Assembly: GCA_944372595.1 (NCBI GenBank)
Contig: CALVZT010000006.1
Coordinates: 1 to 21,135 of the forward strand
From: an uncultured Clostridia bacterium
Lineage (GTDB): Bacteria > Bacillota > Clostridia > Christensenellales > UBA1242
DNA length: 21,135 bases
Reading direction: 5' to 3'
The notes beneath the pieces are model-generated. The model was not told the origin of the DNA and did not search any database. It saw only the letters and a program-made list of their open reading frames with translations. Position numbers and translations under genes: made by a program. Numbering within the stretch: the first letter of the stretch is position 1; each line of letters opens with the position of its first letter. This document shows, in pieces, positions 14,150 through 21,135 of this stretch.

Positions 14150-14172
14150 ACCTCTACTTTAAAAGTAGAGGT
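14150..14172. terminator. Hairpin between asp23 and nusB
   Basis: A perfect 10-bp inverted repeat with a 3-nt loop (14150-14159 with 14163-14172). The T-rich tail is on the plus-strand side (TTTTAATTA), whereas on the transcribed minus strand it is followed only by CTTTGCGTTT. It may be a weak or partial terminator inside the operon, an RNA-processing or stability element, or a block to antisense transcription. Confidence 0.45.
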
Positions 14173-14177
14173 TTTAA

Positions 14178-14561
14178 TTAATTATTTTTTTGTAAATCTT
14201 CCTTAGAGAAATCAACACCTAGTACATGCACGTTGATTCCGTTTATGTTTATATCCATCATAGAAGATATACCATTTTTGATATTTTCTTGAACTCTATA
14301 AGCAACGTCAGCAACGCTATATCCAAAAAACACATTCAAATAAATATCAACCATTATCGAGTCTTTACCATAAGAGACTTTAACCCCCTCAAAGTAATTA
14401 GACCTTGAAAACATTCTCTTTATTTTACTGCCAAAGTTGTTACATAATTTTGATACACCACTAATTTCTTTTGCTGCCAAATTAATTACTGACAAAAGTA
14501 TATTCTTATTACAAACGACTTTGCCGGTACTCTGATCGCTATCATATCCATAAATTGCCAT
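14178..14561 (-). CDS. Asp23/Gls24 family envelope stress protein
   Basis: A 127-residue member of the Asp23/Gls24 (YqhY-like) family, abundant small proteins associated with the membrane or with fatty-acid and envelope homeostasis in Firmicutes; the exact activity is unknown. Visible hallmarks are GKVVCNKNILLSVINLAAKEISGV near residues 13-36, the central VKVSYGKDSIMVDIYLNVFFGYSV strand pair, and the end VQENIKNGISSMMDININGINVHVLGVDF, where the family's I.VH..G... motif lies. There is no signal peptide. GGAGA lies about 7 nt upstream. Members of this family commonly sit between spoIIIAH and nusB. A strong promoter just upstream separates it from the spoIIIA operon. Confidence 0.92.
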   Translation of the reverse strand: MAIYGYDSDQSTGKVVCNKNILLSVINLAAKEISGVSKLCNNFGSKIKRMFSRSNYFEGVKVSYGKDSIMVDIYLNVFFGYSVADVAYRVQENIKNGISSMMDININGINVHVLGVDFSKEDLQKNN

Positions 14562-14584
14562 AACATATTCTCCTATTTATAGCG

Positions 14585-14613
14585 ATTATATCATAAGCAT
14601 AGAGTTTTTGCAA
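14585..14613 (-). promoter_or_regulatory. Strong sigma-A-type promoter for asp23-nusB-xseA-xseB-proS
   Basis: Minus-strand TTGCAA (14613-14608), a 17-bp spacer and TATAAT (14590-14585) preceded by TGA, an extended -10. The predicted start is near 14578. The -35 abuts the spoIIIAH stop, so vegetative expression of the housekeeping operon is separated from the sporulation operon without a terminator in between. Confidence 0.75.
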
Positions 14614-14614
14614 C

Positions 14615-15091
14615 TTAATCAACAGGAATAATATTTATATAATCTATGCCTTTGCCCGTTTCTGCTTCAATAATGTCTACAATTTGAGCAACTTGTGCGT
14701 CTTCTAATTCTGATGCAGATCTTATCATAACATCTATCATATCGCTAGAACAAGCAACAACAACTTCATTATAACCTTTTGCCATTATCTTGCTTTCCAA
14801 AGCAAACTCCAAACCTAAATTTGCCTGTATTTCTTCTTTTTTGTCTTTTGCTACTTGGATTTCTTCTTGAGTTGAACTTGTGCTATTGATTATAGCATCG
14901 AGCAACAATAATTCAGCGTCACGAGTGTCAGTTCTATATTCCCTGTAATTGACAAAAAAATCTGCATTGCTAGTATTAACAGTTGTTGTTTGATCATTGG
15001 CTTTGTTATTAAGCATAATGTTAAGATATCCCGTTACAACTAATAACACAACCATAACCGCTATTATAAATATTTTTTTCTTTTTGGACAT
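14615..15091 (-). CDS. spoIIIAH: Stage III sporulation protein AH
   Basis: SpoIIIAH is the mother-cell membrane protein whose extracellular ring domain, related to YscJ/FliF, meets forespore SpoIIQ to form the channel between the two cells. The 158-residue protein has one N-terminal membrane helix (about residues 6-27), a threonine- and asparagine-rich linker with YREYRTDTRDAELLLLDAI, and a compact C-terminal ring-building fold (about 85-158) ending DIIEAETGKGIDYINIIPV. It is shorter than B. subtilis SpoIIIAH (218 aa), the difference lying mainly in the linker. GGAGG precedes the ATG. It is the last gene of the operon. Confidence 0.93.
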   Translation of the reverse strand: MSKKKKIFIIAVMVVLLVVTGYLNIMLNNKANDQTTTVNTSNADFFVNYREYRTDTRDAELLLLDAIINSTSSTQEEIQVAKDKKEEIQANLGLEFALESKIMAKGYNEVVVACSSDMIDVMIRSASELEDAQVAQIVDIIEAETGKGIDYINIIPVD

Positions 15092-15104
15092 TATTTTATA
15101 CCTC

Positions 15105-15644
15105 CTATTTTCCTTCCAAAACTTCTATGCTCGTACTACTTACCTCAACCGCAGCGCGCACTGCATTTATAATTTGTAATTTAACCATTGGATCTTTTGC
15201 ACCTTGACACACAACCACTACACCCTTTATAACCGGCAACGATTCGTACAAAACAACTGGCACATACGAACCATTTTTGTTAACCAATACCAACTCAGTA
15301 GTCTCAGTAATAGTTGTGTTATCTCCATTTGTAACAGTCTTTTTTTCGGTATTTTGTGCCAATACCTTTTCGGCATCTTTTTCTATTGTAATCAAAACTT
15401 TAACATTTCCAGCCCCAGAAATTTCTGACAAAACCCTTTCCATACGACTTTCTAAGTTGGATATGTATTCGCTAGTTACAACAGAATTAATTTCTTCCTC
15501 GGTGTTAGAAGAAGTCTTAAAAGTTGAAAAATATATAACTAGCACAATTATTCCAAGTATCACAGCAATATATATTTGTAAATGTTTAATATTTTTTAAT
15601 TTTGTAAATATTGCACTACCAGACTTTTTGTTGTTATCTTCCAT
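15105..15644 (-). CDS. spoIIIAG: Stage III sporulation protein AG
   Basis: SpoIIIAG forms a large ring in the intermembrane space that is the core of the SpoIIIA-SpoIIQ channel. The 179-residue protein has one membrane helix at about 24-42, then an extracytoplasmic domain with LESRMERVLSEISGAGNVKVLITIE (about 63-87), the threonine-rich TVTNGDNTTITETTELV hairpin region and the motif LPVIKGVVVVCQGAKDPMVK, all characteristic of the family. It is shorter than the Bacillus protein (229 aa). The start overlaps the end of spoIIIAF by 11 nt, and GAGGAGGAAG lies rather far upstream, so translational coupling is likely. Confidence 0.95.
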   Translation of the reverse strand: MEDNNKKSGSAIFTKLKNIKHLQIYIAVILGIIVLVIYFSTFKTSSNTEEEINSVVTSEYISNLESRMERVLSEISGAGNVKVLITIEKDAEKVLAQNTEKKTVTNGDNTTITETTELVLVNKNGSYVPVVLYESLPVIKGVVVVCQGAKDPMVKLQIINAVRAAVEVSSTSIEVLEGK

Positions 15645-16119
15645 CTATCAATATATCTTCCTCCTCTACTTCCAAGACTTCTCTTACAATGCCTTTGATA
15701 TCTGTTGTATACTTATCTATATTCGCCATTTCTTCATTTATAACCGCTTGACTTAAATCGACAAAAACTCCTTCAATTTTTAATTCATACGAATATAAAT
15801 CAGCATTAATAAAAACATCTACATTTTTATAACCATTTTCTTCTAATCTCTTTTCGACCAAAATATTTAATTGTTCAATTTTGTTTTCATTAATTGAATA
15901 TATTAATTCACTATCTAATACAATGCTACTATTAAAATCAAAATTTATTTCTTTATTTGCTAATTTGGGTAATGGCAATACAATAACAAGAACTGTCACT
16001 ATCGCAACAATCCCTTTAATATATTTACTCATCTGACCGTCAGGCATAATTAGATCGATAATGACTCCAACAATAACTACCCCAACTATCGATAATATCC
16101 AAGAACTTACAAAACTCAT
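15634..16119 (-). CDS. spoIIIAF: Stage III sporulation protein AF
   Basis: A membrane component of the SpoIIIA complex with a small extracellular ring-like domain. The 161-residue protein shows two N-terminal membrane helices (about 5-25 and 34-53, separated by LIMPDGQMSKYIK, a family signature), followed by a soluble domain with LVEKRLEENGYKNVDVFI and a short acidic end. Its ATG overlaps the spoIIIAE stop codon by 4 nt. Identity rests on the signature, topology and position. Confidence 0.93.
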   Translation of the reverse strand: MSFVSSWILSIVGVVIVGVIIDLIMPDGQMSKYIKGIVAIVTVLVIVLPLPKLANKEINFDFNSSIVLDSELIYSINENKIEQLNILVEKRLEENGYKNVDVFINADLYSYELKIEGVFVDLSQAVINEEMANIDKYTTDIKGIVREVLEVEEEDILIDGR

Positions 16120-17303
16120 AATATATTACCACTCAACATAAATAATCCCACAACTATCAAATACATAAATGCTACTGCAATTAAGCACACAATAAGCATT
16201 GTAAGAAGATTGGCAACGGAATATATAAAATTTGGTATTTTATTGTCGCTTATTGGTTCAACAATAGCAGCGACTAATTTTAATCCCAACGACAAAACAA
16301 CCAAATTAACAATAGGTGCAATGATGGTTAATAAAAACAATAAAAGCCCAACTCCTCCGACAGCATTCTTTATTAACATACTACTTACTAATATCAAATT
16401 AAAGCCATCGGACAAGTATCCTCCTAAAATAGGTATGTATGTTTTTAATGCAAATTTTGCAGTTTTAATTGAAATACCATCAATTGAAGATGCGGTCAGT
16501 CCTTTGATTGCAATAATCGCTAAAAATATTGTAAAAATGCCCCCAATAACCCACTTAAACAATGAAGAAAAAAATTTATTAAATTTATCTAATTTAACCT
16601 CGTTAGACAAATTACCAACTATTGTAAAAATCACACTAAAAACAAATATAGGCAATACGAACGCATTAAATAAATATATTACGCCACTAGATAATATTCC
16701 AACCATCGGTTGCATTGTTGCCGAAGTACTTACTCCCCCAACTGATGTTAACATAACAAGCAATATAGGAAATATAACTTCCATCTGCTTCTGAATAGAC
16801 AAAATCGTATTAGAACTATTATTAATTACATCCTTTAAAGTGGTTGACAACAAGACAATAATAATTCCAAAGCAGGCAAAATATACAACCTTATTAATCG
16901 AACTAGTTTTGCCAGTTGGAGACAGTTGCCCCACAAAACTACATAAAATAGACACAACAGCAATTAACGCTAGTAATGGGACAAATTTAAGTAAATTATC
17001 AAAAAACAAATTAAATATATATTGAAAAAAAGAACTTGAATCAGTACTTAACTCCCCATTTAAAACAGCCATTACTTTGTCATAAAAACTCGTTGAATTA
17101 AACAACCCCTTTGCTTCTTCATCAAGATTATTAAAAATATTATCCAATTCTCCAAAGTCAATATTATTGAGTTGATCATCTATATTTTCATCCAATTCTT
17201 GTTCAATTTCTTCGACTGATTGTTGCTCGGCATAAGCATAATTAGTTTTAGTTAAAGAAAATACTAAACATATTGCAATTATAACAAAAACAATTTTTTT
17301 CAT
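16116..17303 (-). CDS. spoIIIAE: Stage III sporulation protein AE
   Basis: SpoIIIAE is the large polytopic membrane protein of the SpoIIIA complex, thought to form the export gate. The 395-residue protein has a cleavable signal peptide (residues 1-26, cleavage plausible after YAYA), an acidic extracellular stretch (about 27-75) and seven or so membrane segments. Conserved family segments include the central FPILLVMLTSVGGVSTSATMQP region and KTYIPILGGYLSDGFNLI (about 288-305). It shares 4-nt stop/start overlaps with both spoIIIAD and spoIIIAF. The length matches the Bacillus protein (about 399 aa). Confidence 0.95.
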   Translation of the reverse strand: MKKIVFVIIAICLVFSLTKTNYAYAEQQSVEEIEQELDENIDDQLNNIDFGELDNIFNNLDEEAKGLFNSTSFYDKVMAVLNGELSTDSSSFFQYIFNLFFDNLLKFVPLLALIAVVSILCSFVGQLSPTGKTSSINKVVYFACFGIIIVLLSTTLKDVINNSSNTILSIQKQMEVIFPILLVMLTSVGGVSTSATMQPMVGILSSGVIYLFNAFVLPIFVFSVIFTIVGNLSNEVKLDKFNKFFSSLFKWVIGGIFTIFLAIIAIKGLTASSIDGISIKTAKFALKTYIPILGGYLSDGFNLILVSSMLIKNAVGGVGLLLFLLTIIAPIVNLVVLSLGLKLVAAIVEPISDNKIPNFIYSVANLLTMLIVCLIAVAFMYLIVVGLFMLSGNIL

Positions 17304-17686
17304 TGCAATAACCCCACAATAATATCAACCAAACTATTAATTATTGGTAATGACATAAATAAAATTAGAATTTTACCACAGAACAATATTTTATCGCCGA
17401 TACTAACACAACCTGTATCATTACAGATGTTTGCAGAAAATTCTGTTATATAACCAATTCCTACGATTTTTAATAATGAACTAATAATGCTTGTGTCAAT
17501 ATTAGTCTTAATGAATATTTGCGATATTTGAGCAAAAAGCAAAGAAACCTGATTGCTGATTAAAATTAACATTAAGATTGAACCAACTACTCCAATCAAT
17601 ATAGCAAAATCATTTCTAAATTGTTTTACTACCAAAACCGCAAAAGTTGTAACTAATCCAATAGCTAATATTTTAACATACTCCAT
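17300..17686 (-). CDS. spoIIIAD: Stage III sporulation protein AD
   Basis: A 128-residue membrane protein of the SpoIIIA complex with four predicted hydrophobic segments (about 4-20, 27-48, 66-85 and 100-125). The stretch LLKIVGIGYITEFSANICNDTG is the conserved core of the SpoIIIAC/AD family. Length agrees with B. subtilis SpoIIIAD (133 aa). AGGTAGG lies just before the ATG, 8 bp after the spoIIIAC stop. Confidence 0.95.
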   Translation of the reverse strand: MEYVKILAIGLVTTFAVLVVKQFRNDFAILIGVVGSILMLILISNQVSLLFAQISQIFIKTNIDTSIISSLLKIVGIGYITEFSANICNDTGCVSIGDKILFCGKILILFMSLPIINSLVDIIVGLLQ

Positions 17687-17694
17687 AGACCTAC

Positions 17695-17892
17695 CTAATA
17701 AAGCATAAATAAAGTTTTTAATGTATCAAACAATTCGCTAATCATATTAACCACCATAACAAGTACTATAACTATGCCAGCAAGCGTAGCAATTGTTGCA
17801 ATATCTTCTTTATGGATATTCTTTAATATTTGCGAAATAACAGCAGTTAATATGCCAACAGCTGCTATTTTAAAAATTATATCTACACTCAC
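17695..17892 (-). CDS. spoIIIAC: Stage III sporulation protein AC
   Basis: A small membrane subunit of the SpoIIIA complex with two helices (about residues 7-22 and 31-55). I place the start at the GTG at 17892 (65 aa, beginning MSVDIIFKIA), because GGAGGGG stands about 5 nt upstream and the result aligns with the Bacillus start (GVDVNVIFQIA). An in-frame TTG at 17904 lies within that ribosome binding site. It is preceded by a 56-bp gap from spoIIIAB, the widest within the operon, which holds a near-perfect palindrome. Confidence 0.93.
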   Translation of the reverse strand: MSVDIIFKIAAVGILTAVISQILKNIHKEDIATIATLAGIVIVLVMVVNMISELFDTLKTLFMLY

Positions 17893-17919
17893 AAACCCCT
17901 CCAAACCACAAATTATAGT

Positions 17920-17939
17920 GTATTATGCATGCATAGTAC
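17920..17939. repeat. Palindrome in the spoIIIAB-spoIIIAC gap
   Basis: A 20-bp inverted repeat with a 12-bp perfect core TATGCATGCATA (17924-17935) and matching GTA/TAC ends. It sits in the only sizeable intergenic gap of the spoIIIA operon. It could be a protein-binding site, or an RNA hairpin or processing point. No function is shown by the sequence. Confidence 0.5.
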
Positions 17940-17948
17940 TACAAGATA

Positions 17949-18449
17949 TTATATAATTAAGATAGCAATACCGATTCCCACAAGAATACTTAATTTAATA
18001 ATCATAGGAACAAATTGCCTTTTCTTAGTGGAAGCATCGTCCAATGTTCCTTTTATATCCTTTTTGAATATATCTAAATTGTTTAACTCATTATCTGCAT
18101 CAACTTTACCTATATTGATAAAAAATGTAACAATTTTTTTAATCTCTTGTTCGGTCAAAAACTCAAAATTTTTACAAACTGCATTATCAAAATTTTCTTT
18201 GTTTACTTCTCCATCAAGATATCTTTTATATAAGTTTAAGAACAACTTAAAATCTTTTTTATAATAATTAATATTTTGTTCGATAATTTTTTTTAGTTTA
18301 TTTTGAGTAAAATTAATTTCTGTAAAAGTTGTATTACAAAAAGCTAGTAAGTCTATATAAAAATTTTCTTTTCTTATGTATTTTTTTGCTAGCACAATGC
18401 CGATATAAGTTGATATTAGTACTATTGCTACAAATACAACAATTTGCAT
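17949..18449 (-). CDS. spoIIIAB: Stage III sporulation protein AB
   Basis: SpoIIIAB resembles the GspF/PilC core membrane proteins of type II secretion and type IV pilus systems. The 166-residue protein has an N-terminal membrane helix (about 2-18), a cytoplasmic helical domain with LLAFCNTTFTEINFTQNKLKKII, the conserved LTEQEIKKIVTFFINIGKVDADNE region, and a C-terminal membrane helix (145-165) preceded by the family's basic KKRQFVPMIIKLSILVGIGI. GAGGG lies close to the ATG. It starts 7 bp after spoIIIAA. Confidence 0.94.
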   Translation of the reverse strand: MQIVVFVAIVLISTYIGIVLAKKYIRKENFYIDLLAFCNTTFTEINFTQNKLKKIIEQNINYYKKDFKLFLNLYKRYLDGEVNKENFDNAVCKNFEFLTEQEIKKIVTFFINIGKVDADNELNNLDIFKKDIKGTLDDASTKKRQFVPMIIKLSILVGIGIAILII

Positions 18450-18456
18450 ATTTCCC

Positions 18457-19368
18457 TCAATAATATATAAAACTTAAATTTTCATCATAAATGCCTTTGT
18501 ATGTACCTGGGCCTTTGGAATTATCCAAAACAATATAACGGCTAAAAACTTTTTTTTCAATCAATCTTGCAAAGTGTGGCTTTTGCTTCAATGTTTCTAT
18601 ATTTTCAGAATGTGCTGACGCGATTATTCCTACCCCACAAGCAGATAAATATTCTAATGCTTCGATATCTTCAAGATTAGCAATTTCATCAGTTACGATA
18701 ATATCAGGTCGCATACTTCTTACACCATTTTCAAATGTATATAGTTTGTTTCCTCCACTAATTACATCATAATATTCCCCTAGATTCATCGTAGGTTGTC
18801 CATTGCTCATACCACACAACTCATATCTTTCATCACATATAAGAACATTGTAACAATAACGATGTTTATATAATTGATATATAATATCCCTTATCATCGT
18901 TGTTTTACCACACCCTGGCGGAGAAATTATTAGTGTATTATTAAACTTATCATTTACTATATACTTAAATGCATCAAGGCTACAATTTCTTATTTGATGA
19001 GGCACTCTTATATTTATCGAAGAAATGTTTTTTATAGTTTTTACTCTACCATTTTCTTGCACTATTTCACCAGATAATCCAATTCTTATACCATCATTTA
19101 AAGTTAAAAAACCTTGTTTTAACTGATAATTTACTGCATACAAAGAATGTTCCGTTGCTCTTGAAATTATTTCATCAAGCAATATCTTATCACATTTTAA
19201 TGCTTGCCCCTCATCGCTACTCAACCCAGATGACGATAAGTAATAATATTTTCCTGCAACGTAGACGAGAATTTTTGCTCCAACTCTCAATCTAATTTCG
19301 TTAAGATTATTTAAAGGTAATTTGTACACAGCATCCATTATACCTTTAGGTAAAAAATCTTGTAGCAT
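18457..19368 (-). CDS. spoIIIAA: Stage III sporulation protein AA (AAA-family ATPase)
   Basis: SpoIIIAA is the cytoplasmic ATPase of the mother-cell SpoIIIA complex, related to type II/IV secretion ATPases and needed for forespore gene expression after engulfment. The 303-residue protein carries an N-terminal domain (about 1-125, with NEIRLRVG at 23-30 and GFLTLNDGIRIGLSG at 86-100), Walker A PPGCGKTT at 150-157, Walker B-like PDIIVTDEIA at 221-230, and the AHSE segment at 252-255. AGGAGG lies just before the ATG. It is the first gene of the spoIIIA operon, 74 bp past the efp terminator. I looked for a sigma-E promoter there and found no convincing one. Confidence 0.96.
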   Translation of the reverse strand: MLQDFLPKGIMDAVYKLPLNNLNEIRLRVGAKILVYVAGKYYYLSSSGLSSDEGQALKCDKILLDEIISRATEHSLYAVNYQLKQGFLTLNDGIRIGLSGEIVQENGRVKTIKNISSINIRVPHQIRNCSLDAFKYIVNDKFNNTLIISPPGCGKTTMIRDIIYQLYKHRYCYNVLICDERYELCGMSNGQPTMNLGEYYDVISGGNKLYTFENGVRSMRPDIIVTDEIANLEDIEALEYLSACGVGIIASAHSENIETLKQKPHFARLIEKKVFSRYIVLDNSKGPGTYKGIYDENLSFIYY

Positions 19369-19426
19369 ATTCCCTCCTACAAGATAAATTTATTATTATT
19401 TTTTTTACAAAATACCATTAAGGCAA

Positions 19427-19460
19427 TAAAAAAAACAATACAACAAATGTATTGCTTTTT
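19427..19460 (-). terminator. Terminator after efp
   Basis: A 7-bp stem (19436-19442 with 19448-19454) extended by a G-T pair and A-T pairs, with a 5-nt loop, followed on the minus strand by a T-run (19435-19427 region). It separates efp from the spoIIIA operon. Confidence 0.75.
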
Positions 19461-19487
19461 AGTGTTTTTTTGACATAAATTACTTAA

Positions 19488-20045
19488 TTATACTCTTTCC
19501 ATATATGTTCCAGTACGAGTATCAACCCTTATTCTATCACCATTATTAACAAATAAAGGTACTTGAATCATATAACCAGTTTCAAGTTTGGCTGGTTTGT
19601 TACCTGCTTTTGAAGAATCACCTTGCACTCCTGGCTCACATTCAATAATATTTAACTCAACGAATGTTGGTGGCTCAACCGAAAACGCATTACCTTTATA
19701 AAATTGAATTGTTGCCATCATATTTTCCGTAATAAATTTTAAAGCTTCTTCAACTTGGTCATGATTAAGTGGTATTTGTTCATAAGACTCCATATCCATA
19801 AAGTAGTACAAACCACCTTCATTGTACAAGTATTGCATTTCTTTTTTCTCTATTCTAGCGATTGGATATTTATCTGATGGATTAAAAGTTCTATCCAAAA
19901 CTTGTCCTGTAATTATATTTTTAATTTTTGTTCTAACAAAAGCTGCTCCTTTACCTGGTTTAACATGTTGGAAATCTACTATTAAATAAATATTTCCGTC
20001 CATTTCGAATGTTACGCCTTTACGAAAATCTCCTGCTGAAATCAT
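19488..20045 (-). CDS. efp: Translation elongation factor P
   Basis: EF-P binds the ribosome between the P and E sites and relieves stalling at consecutive prolines. The 185-residue protein has the three-domain beta-barrel layout: a KOW-like domain I (1-65), with the tip residue Lys32 in PGKGAA, which is the position modified in other bacteria, then OB domains II and III. The family signature in domain III, KLETGYMIQVPLFVNNGDRIRVDTRTG, is intact. GGAGG lies 8 nt upstream. It follows the TIM-barrel gene by 33 bp and immediately precedes the spoIIIA operon, as in most clostridia. Confidence 0.97.
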   Translation of the reverse strand: MISAGDFRKGVTFEMDGNIYLIVDFQHVKPGKGAAFVRTKIKNIITGQVLDRTFNPSDKYPIARIEKKEMQYLYNEGGLYYFMDMESYEQIPLNHDQVEEALKFITENMMATIQFYKGNAFSVEPPTFVELNIIECEPGVQGDSSKAGNKPAKLETGYMIQVPLFVNNGDRIRVDTRTGTYMERV

Positions 20046-20078
20046 AATTTACCTCCATATAGTACATATTATCATATT

Positions 20079-20936
20079 TTATTTTTGACTCATAGTGTTT
20101 TGATATATTTTTTTCATTTTTATGGCATCTTCCGCCTGAGTCCCTTTTGATTCACATATAATAATTGGACTCAATTTATACTTTACAATGATATTTGCCA
20201 ATCCATCAAATTCTGGCCCAAACTTATCATCTTCAAAAGTAAGGTGTTTAAGTTCTCCTTTTGGTCCATATTCAATCTTTGAAAAATGAATATGCATAAT
20301 TTTTGTTTTTTCATAACCAATTGTTTCAATAAGATAATTGATAATTCTATCGTAATCTTCCTCGCCTTTAATTGACCCCTGAGTAAAAGCATTAATATGT
20401 CCAAAATCTATTGTAGGTATAAGCATTTTATCTAGATTACAAATTTTAGCAACTTCTTCTAATGTGCCTAATTGTTGGCTTTTACCCATAGTCTCTGGGC
20501 AAAGCAACATATCATCATATCCCTCTTCTTTTACCCTTTTAATAAGCTTTTTTATATTTTTTAAAAGATTATCAAAGGCTTCTTGACGACTTAACTTGCC
20601 ACACGACCCAGGATGAAAAATGCATCTATTTCCACCCATTAGTTTTAACTTTTTGAGTGAGCCCAAAATATATCCGATAGATTTTTCAATCATACTATCA
20701 TCAGGATTTGCAAAATTGATATAATAAGGGGCATGAACAGTAATTTCAATATTGTTTTCCTTAAATACTTTGCCCAATTTTATACACAAATCATCGGTTA
20801 TTGTTAGTCCTCTACTTAATGAATATTCAAAAACATCCAATCCTTTATTTTTAACCCATGTTGCTGTATCTAATGTGGATGAATATCCATCGGTATAAAA
20901 AGAATCACTATTGCCTGCCGGTCCAAACTTAACCAT
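20079..20936 (-). CDS. Endonuclease IV-like TIM-barrel metalloprotein
   Basis: A 285-residue protein of the AP endonuclease family 2/xylose isomerase-like TIM-barrel group. Endonuclease IV (Nfo) cuts DNA at abasic sites using a three-zinc cluster. Most of its ligands can be placed here: His68, His108 (FHPGS), Glu148 (PETMG), Asp177 and His180 (TIDFGH), His215, His231 and Glu262 (ICES). The D-R-H element of Nfo reads L-K-H here, so one metal ligand (Asp229 in E. coli) appears lost. The protein may be a true but divergent endonuclease IV or a relative acting on another substrate. Its ATG overlaps the stop of the upstream TruB-like gene by one base (TAATG), and AAAAGGAG provides a good ribosome binding site. 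Confidence 0.75.
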   Translation of the reverse strand: MVKFGPAGNSDSFYTDGYSSTLDTATWVKNKGLDVFEYSLSRGLTITDDLCIKLGKVFKENNIEITVHAPYYINFANPDDSMIEKSIGYILGSLKKLKLMGGNRCIFHPGSCGKLSRQEAFDNLLKNIKKLIKRVKEEGYDDMLLCPETMGKSQQLGTLEEVAKICNLDKMLIPTIDFGHINAFTQGSIKGEEDYDRIINYLIETIGYEKTKIMHIHFSKIEYGPKGELKHLTFEDDKFGPEFDGLANIIVKYKLSPIIICESKGTQAEDAIKMKKIYQNTMSQK

Positions 20937-21135
20937 TATATCTCCTTTTCATATAAATTAACTTTTATTTTTAAATTACCATTTTGGGTTTTGCCAATTC
21001 CTACAACTTGATTTTGATACATTATCAATTTTTCTCCATCTACATTATCATTTATTGAAACACCGTTAATAAGTTTTTTAAATTCATCATCGTTAACAAT
21101 TTTTTTATCAAAATCACACAATAAATCTTCAATTG
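20936..21135 (-). CDS. truB: C-terminal end of a TruB-like tRNA pseudouridine-55 synthase (partial)
   Basis: The reading frame is open to the window edge, so this is the 3' end of a longer gene; the visible 65 residues are IEDLLCDFDKK... to LYEKEI. The pattern KLINGVSI, then GEKLIMYQNQVVGIGKTQNGNLK and a closing beta strand, resembles the small C-terminal RNA-binding domain of TruB, which follows the catalytic domain that makes pseudouridine 55 in the tRNA T-loop. The catalytic domain is outside the window, so the call is tentative. An internal TTG at 21121 is not a real start. It overlaps the TIM-barrel gene by one base and is probably cotranscribed with it. Confidence 0.6.
   Translation of the reverse strand, partial: IEDLLCDFDKKIVNDDEFKKLINGVSINDNVDGEKLIMYQNQVVGIGKTQNGNLKIKVNLYEKEI

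Noticed and set aside
15277..15756. Plus-strand open frame of 159 codons opposite spoIIIAG/AF
   Set aside because: Antisense to well-identified genes, no recognisable domain and no start signals.
16210..16794. Plus-strand open frame of 194 codons
   Set aside because: It lies wholly opposite spoIIIAE, whose membrane protein composition produces long antisense frames; no ribosome binding site, promoter or recognisable domain.
17893..17948. Internal sigma-E or sigma-A promoter for spoIIIAC onward
   Set aside because: TATAAT-like and CATAATAC-like elements exist, but no -35 at a suitable distance was found for either sigma factor.
19470..19475. Perfect TTGACA on the plus strand at the 3' end of efp
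   Set aside because: The nearest -10-like TATACT is only 13 bp away and no plus-strand gene follows, so it is probably a chance match.
1..21135. Horizontally acquired island, prophage, CRISPR or defence genes
   Set aside because: Gene content and order are those of the conserved clostridial sporulation/housekeeping region, base composition looks even, and no integrase, transposase, repeat array or tRNA was seen.

Overview
The window is a low-G+C (roughly 30 % by eye), densely packed piece of an endospore-forming Firmicutes chromosome, most likely an uncultured lineage of Clostridia. The evidence is the complete spoIIIAA-AH set, spoIVB, spoIIM, a Spo0A-like gene, GerW/YtfJ and DacF, all in the classic clostridial order. 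Every real gene lies on the minus strand, so transcription runs from high to low coordinates and the description below follows it. No tRNA, rRNA, CRISPR array, insertion sequence or prophage gene was seen.

Right end (21135-19488): the 3' end of a TruB-like pseudouridine synthase gene, an endonuclease IV-like TIM-barrel protein and elongation factor P (efp), closed by a terminator. Next (19368-14615) is the eight-gene spoIIIA operon, whose products build the mother cell-to-forespore feeding-tube complex. A strong sigma-A-type promoter overlapping the spoIIIAH stop then drives asp23-nusB-xseA-xseB-proS (14561-10607). Here proS follows xseB where many clostridia carry ispA-dxs-tlyA.

A 376-bp non-coding stretch (10231-10606) is the most information-rich regulatory region. 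It holds a promoter plus a strong terminator that could make a ~100-nt small RNA, an array of about seven ARG-box-like operators, the argR promoter and a perfect Spo0A-box sequence. Downstream come argR, recN, spoIVB, a shortened Spo0A-like regulator, spoIIM, a divergent purine nucleoside phosphorylase homologue and dacF. A second clear promoter then starts an M50 protease-scpA-scpB unit, followed by a DUF2953 protein and ytfJ. The next gene appears to start at the very edge of the window.

Most genes are ordinary housekeeping or sporulation genes. The points worth a second look are the Spo0A-like protein (lost receiver segment and lost segment corresponding to the sigma-A contact region), the PNP homologue with many altered active-site positions, the candidate small RNA and ARG-box array, and several junctions where a promoter is embedded in the preceding gene's terminator (recN, spoIVB). 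Promoter, operator and RNA calls come from reading the sequence and are untested. Comparisons with B. subtilis, human PNP and E. coli Nfo are from memory of the families, not from an alignment run here.
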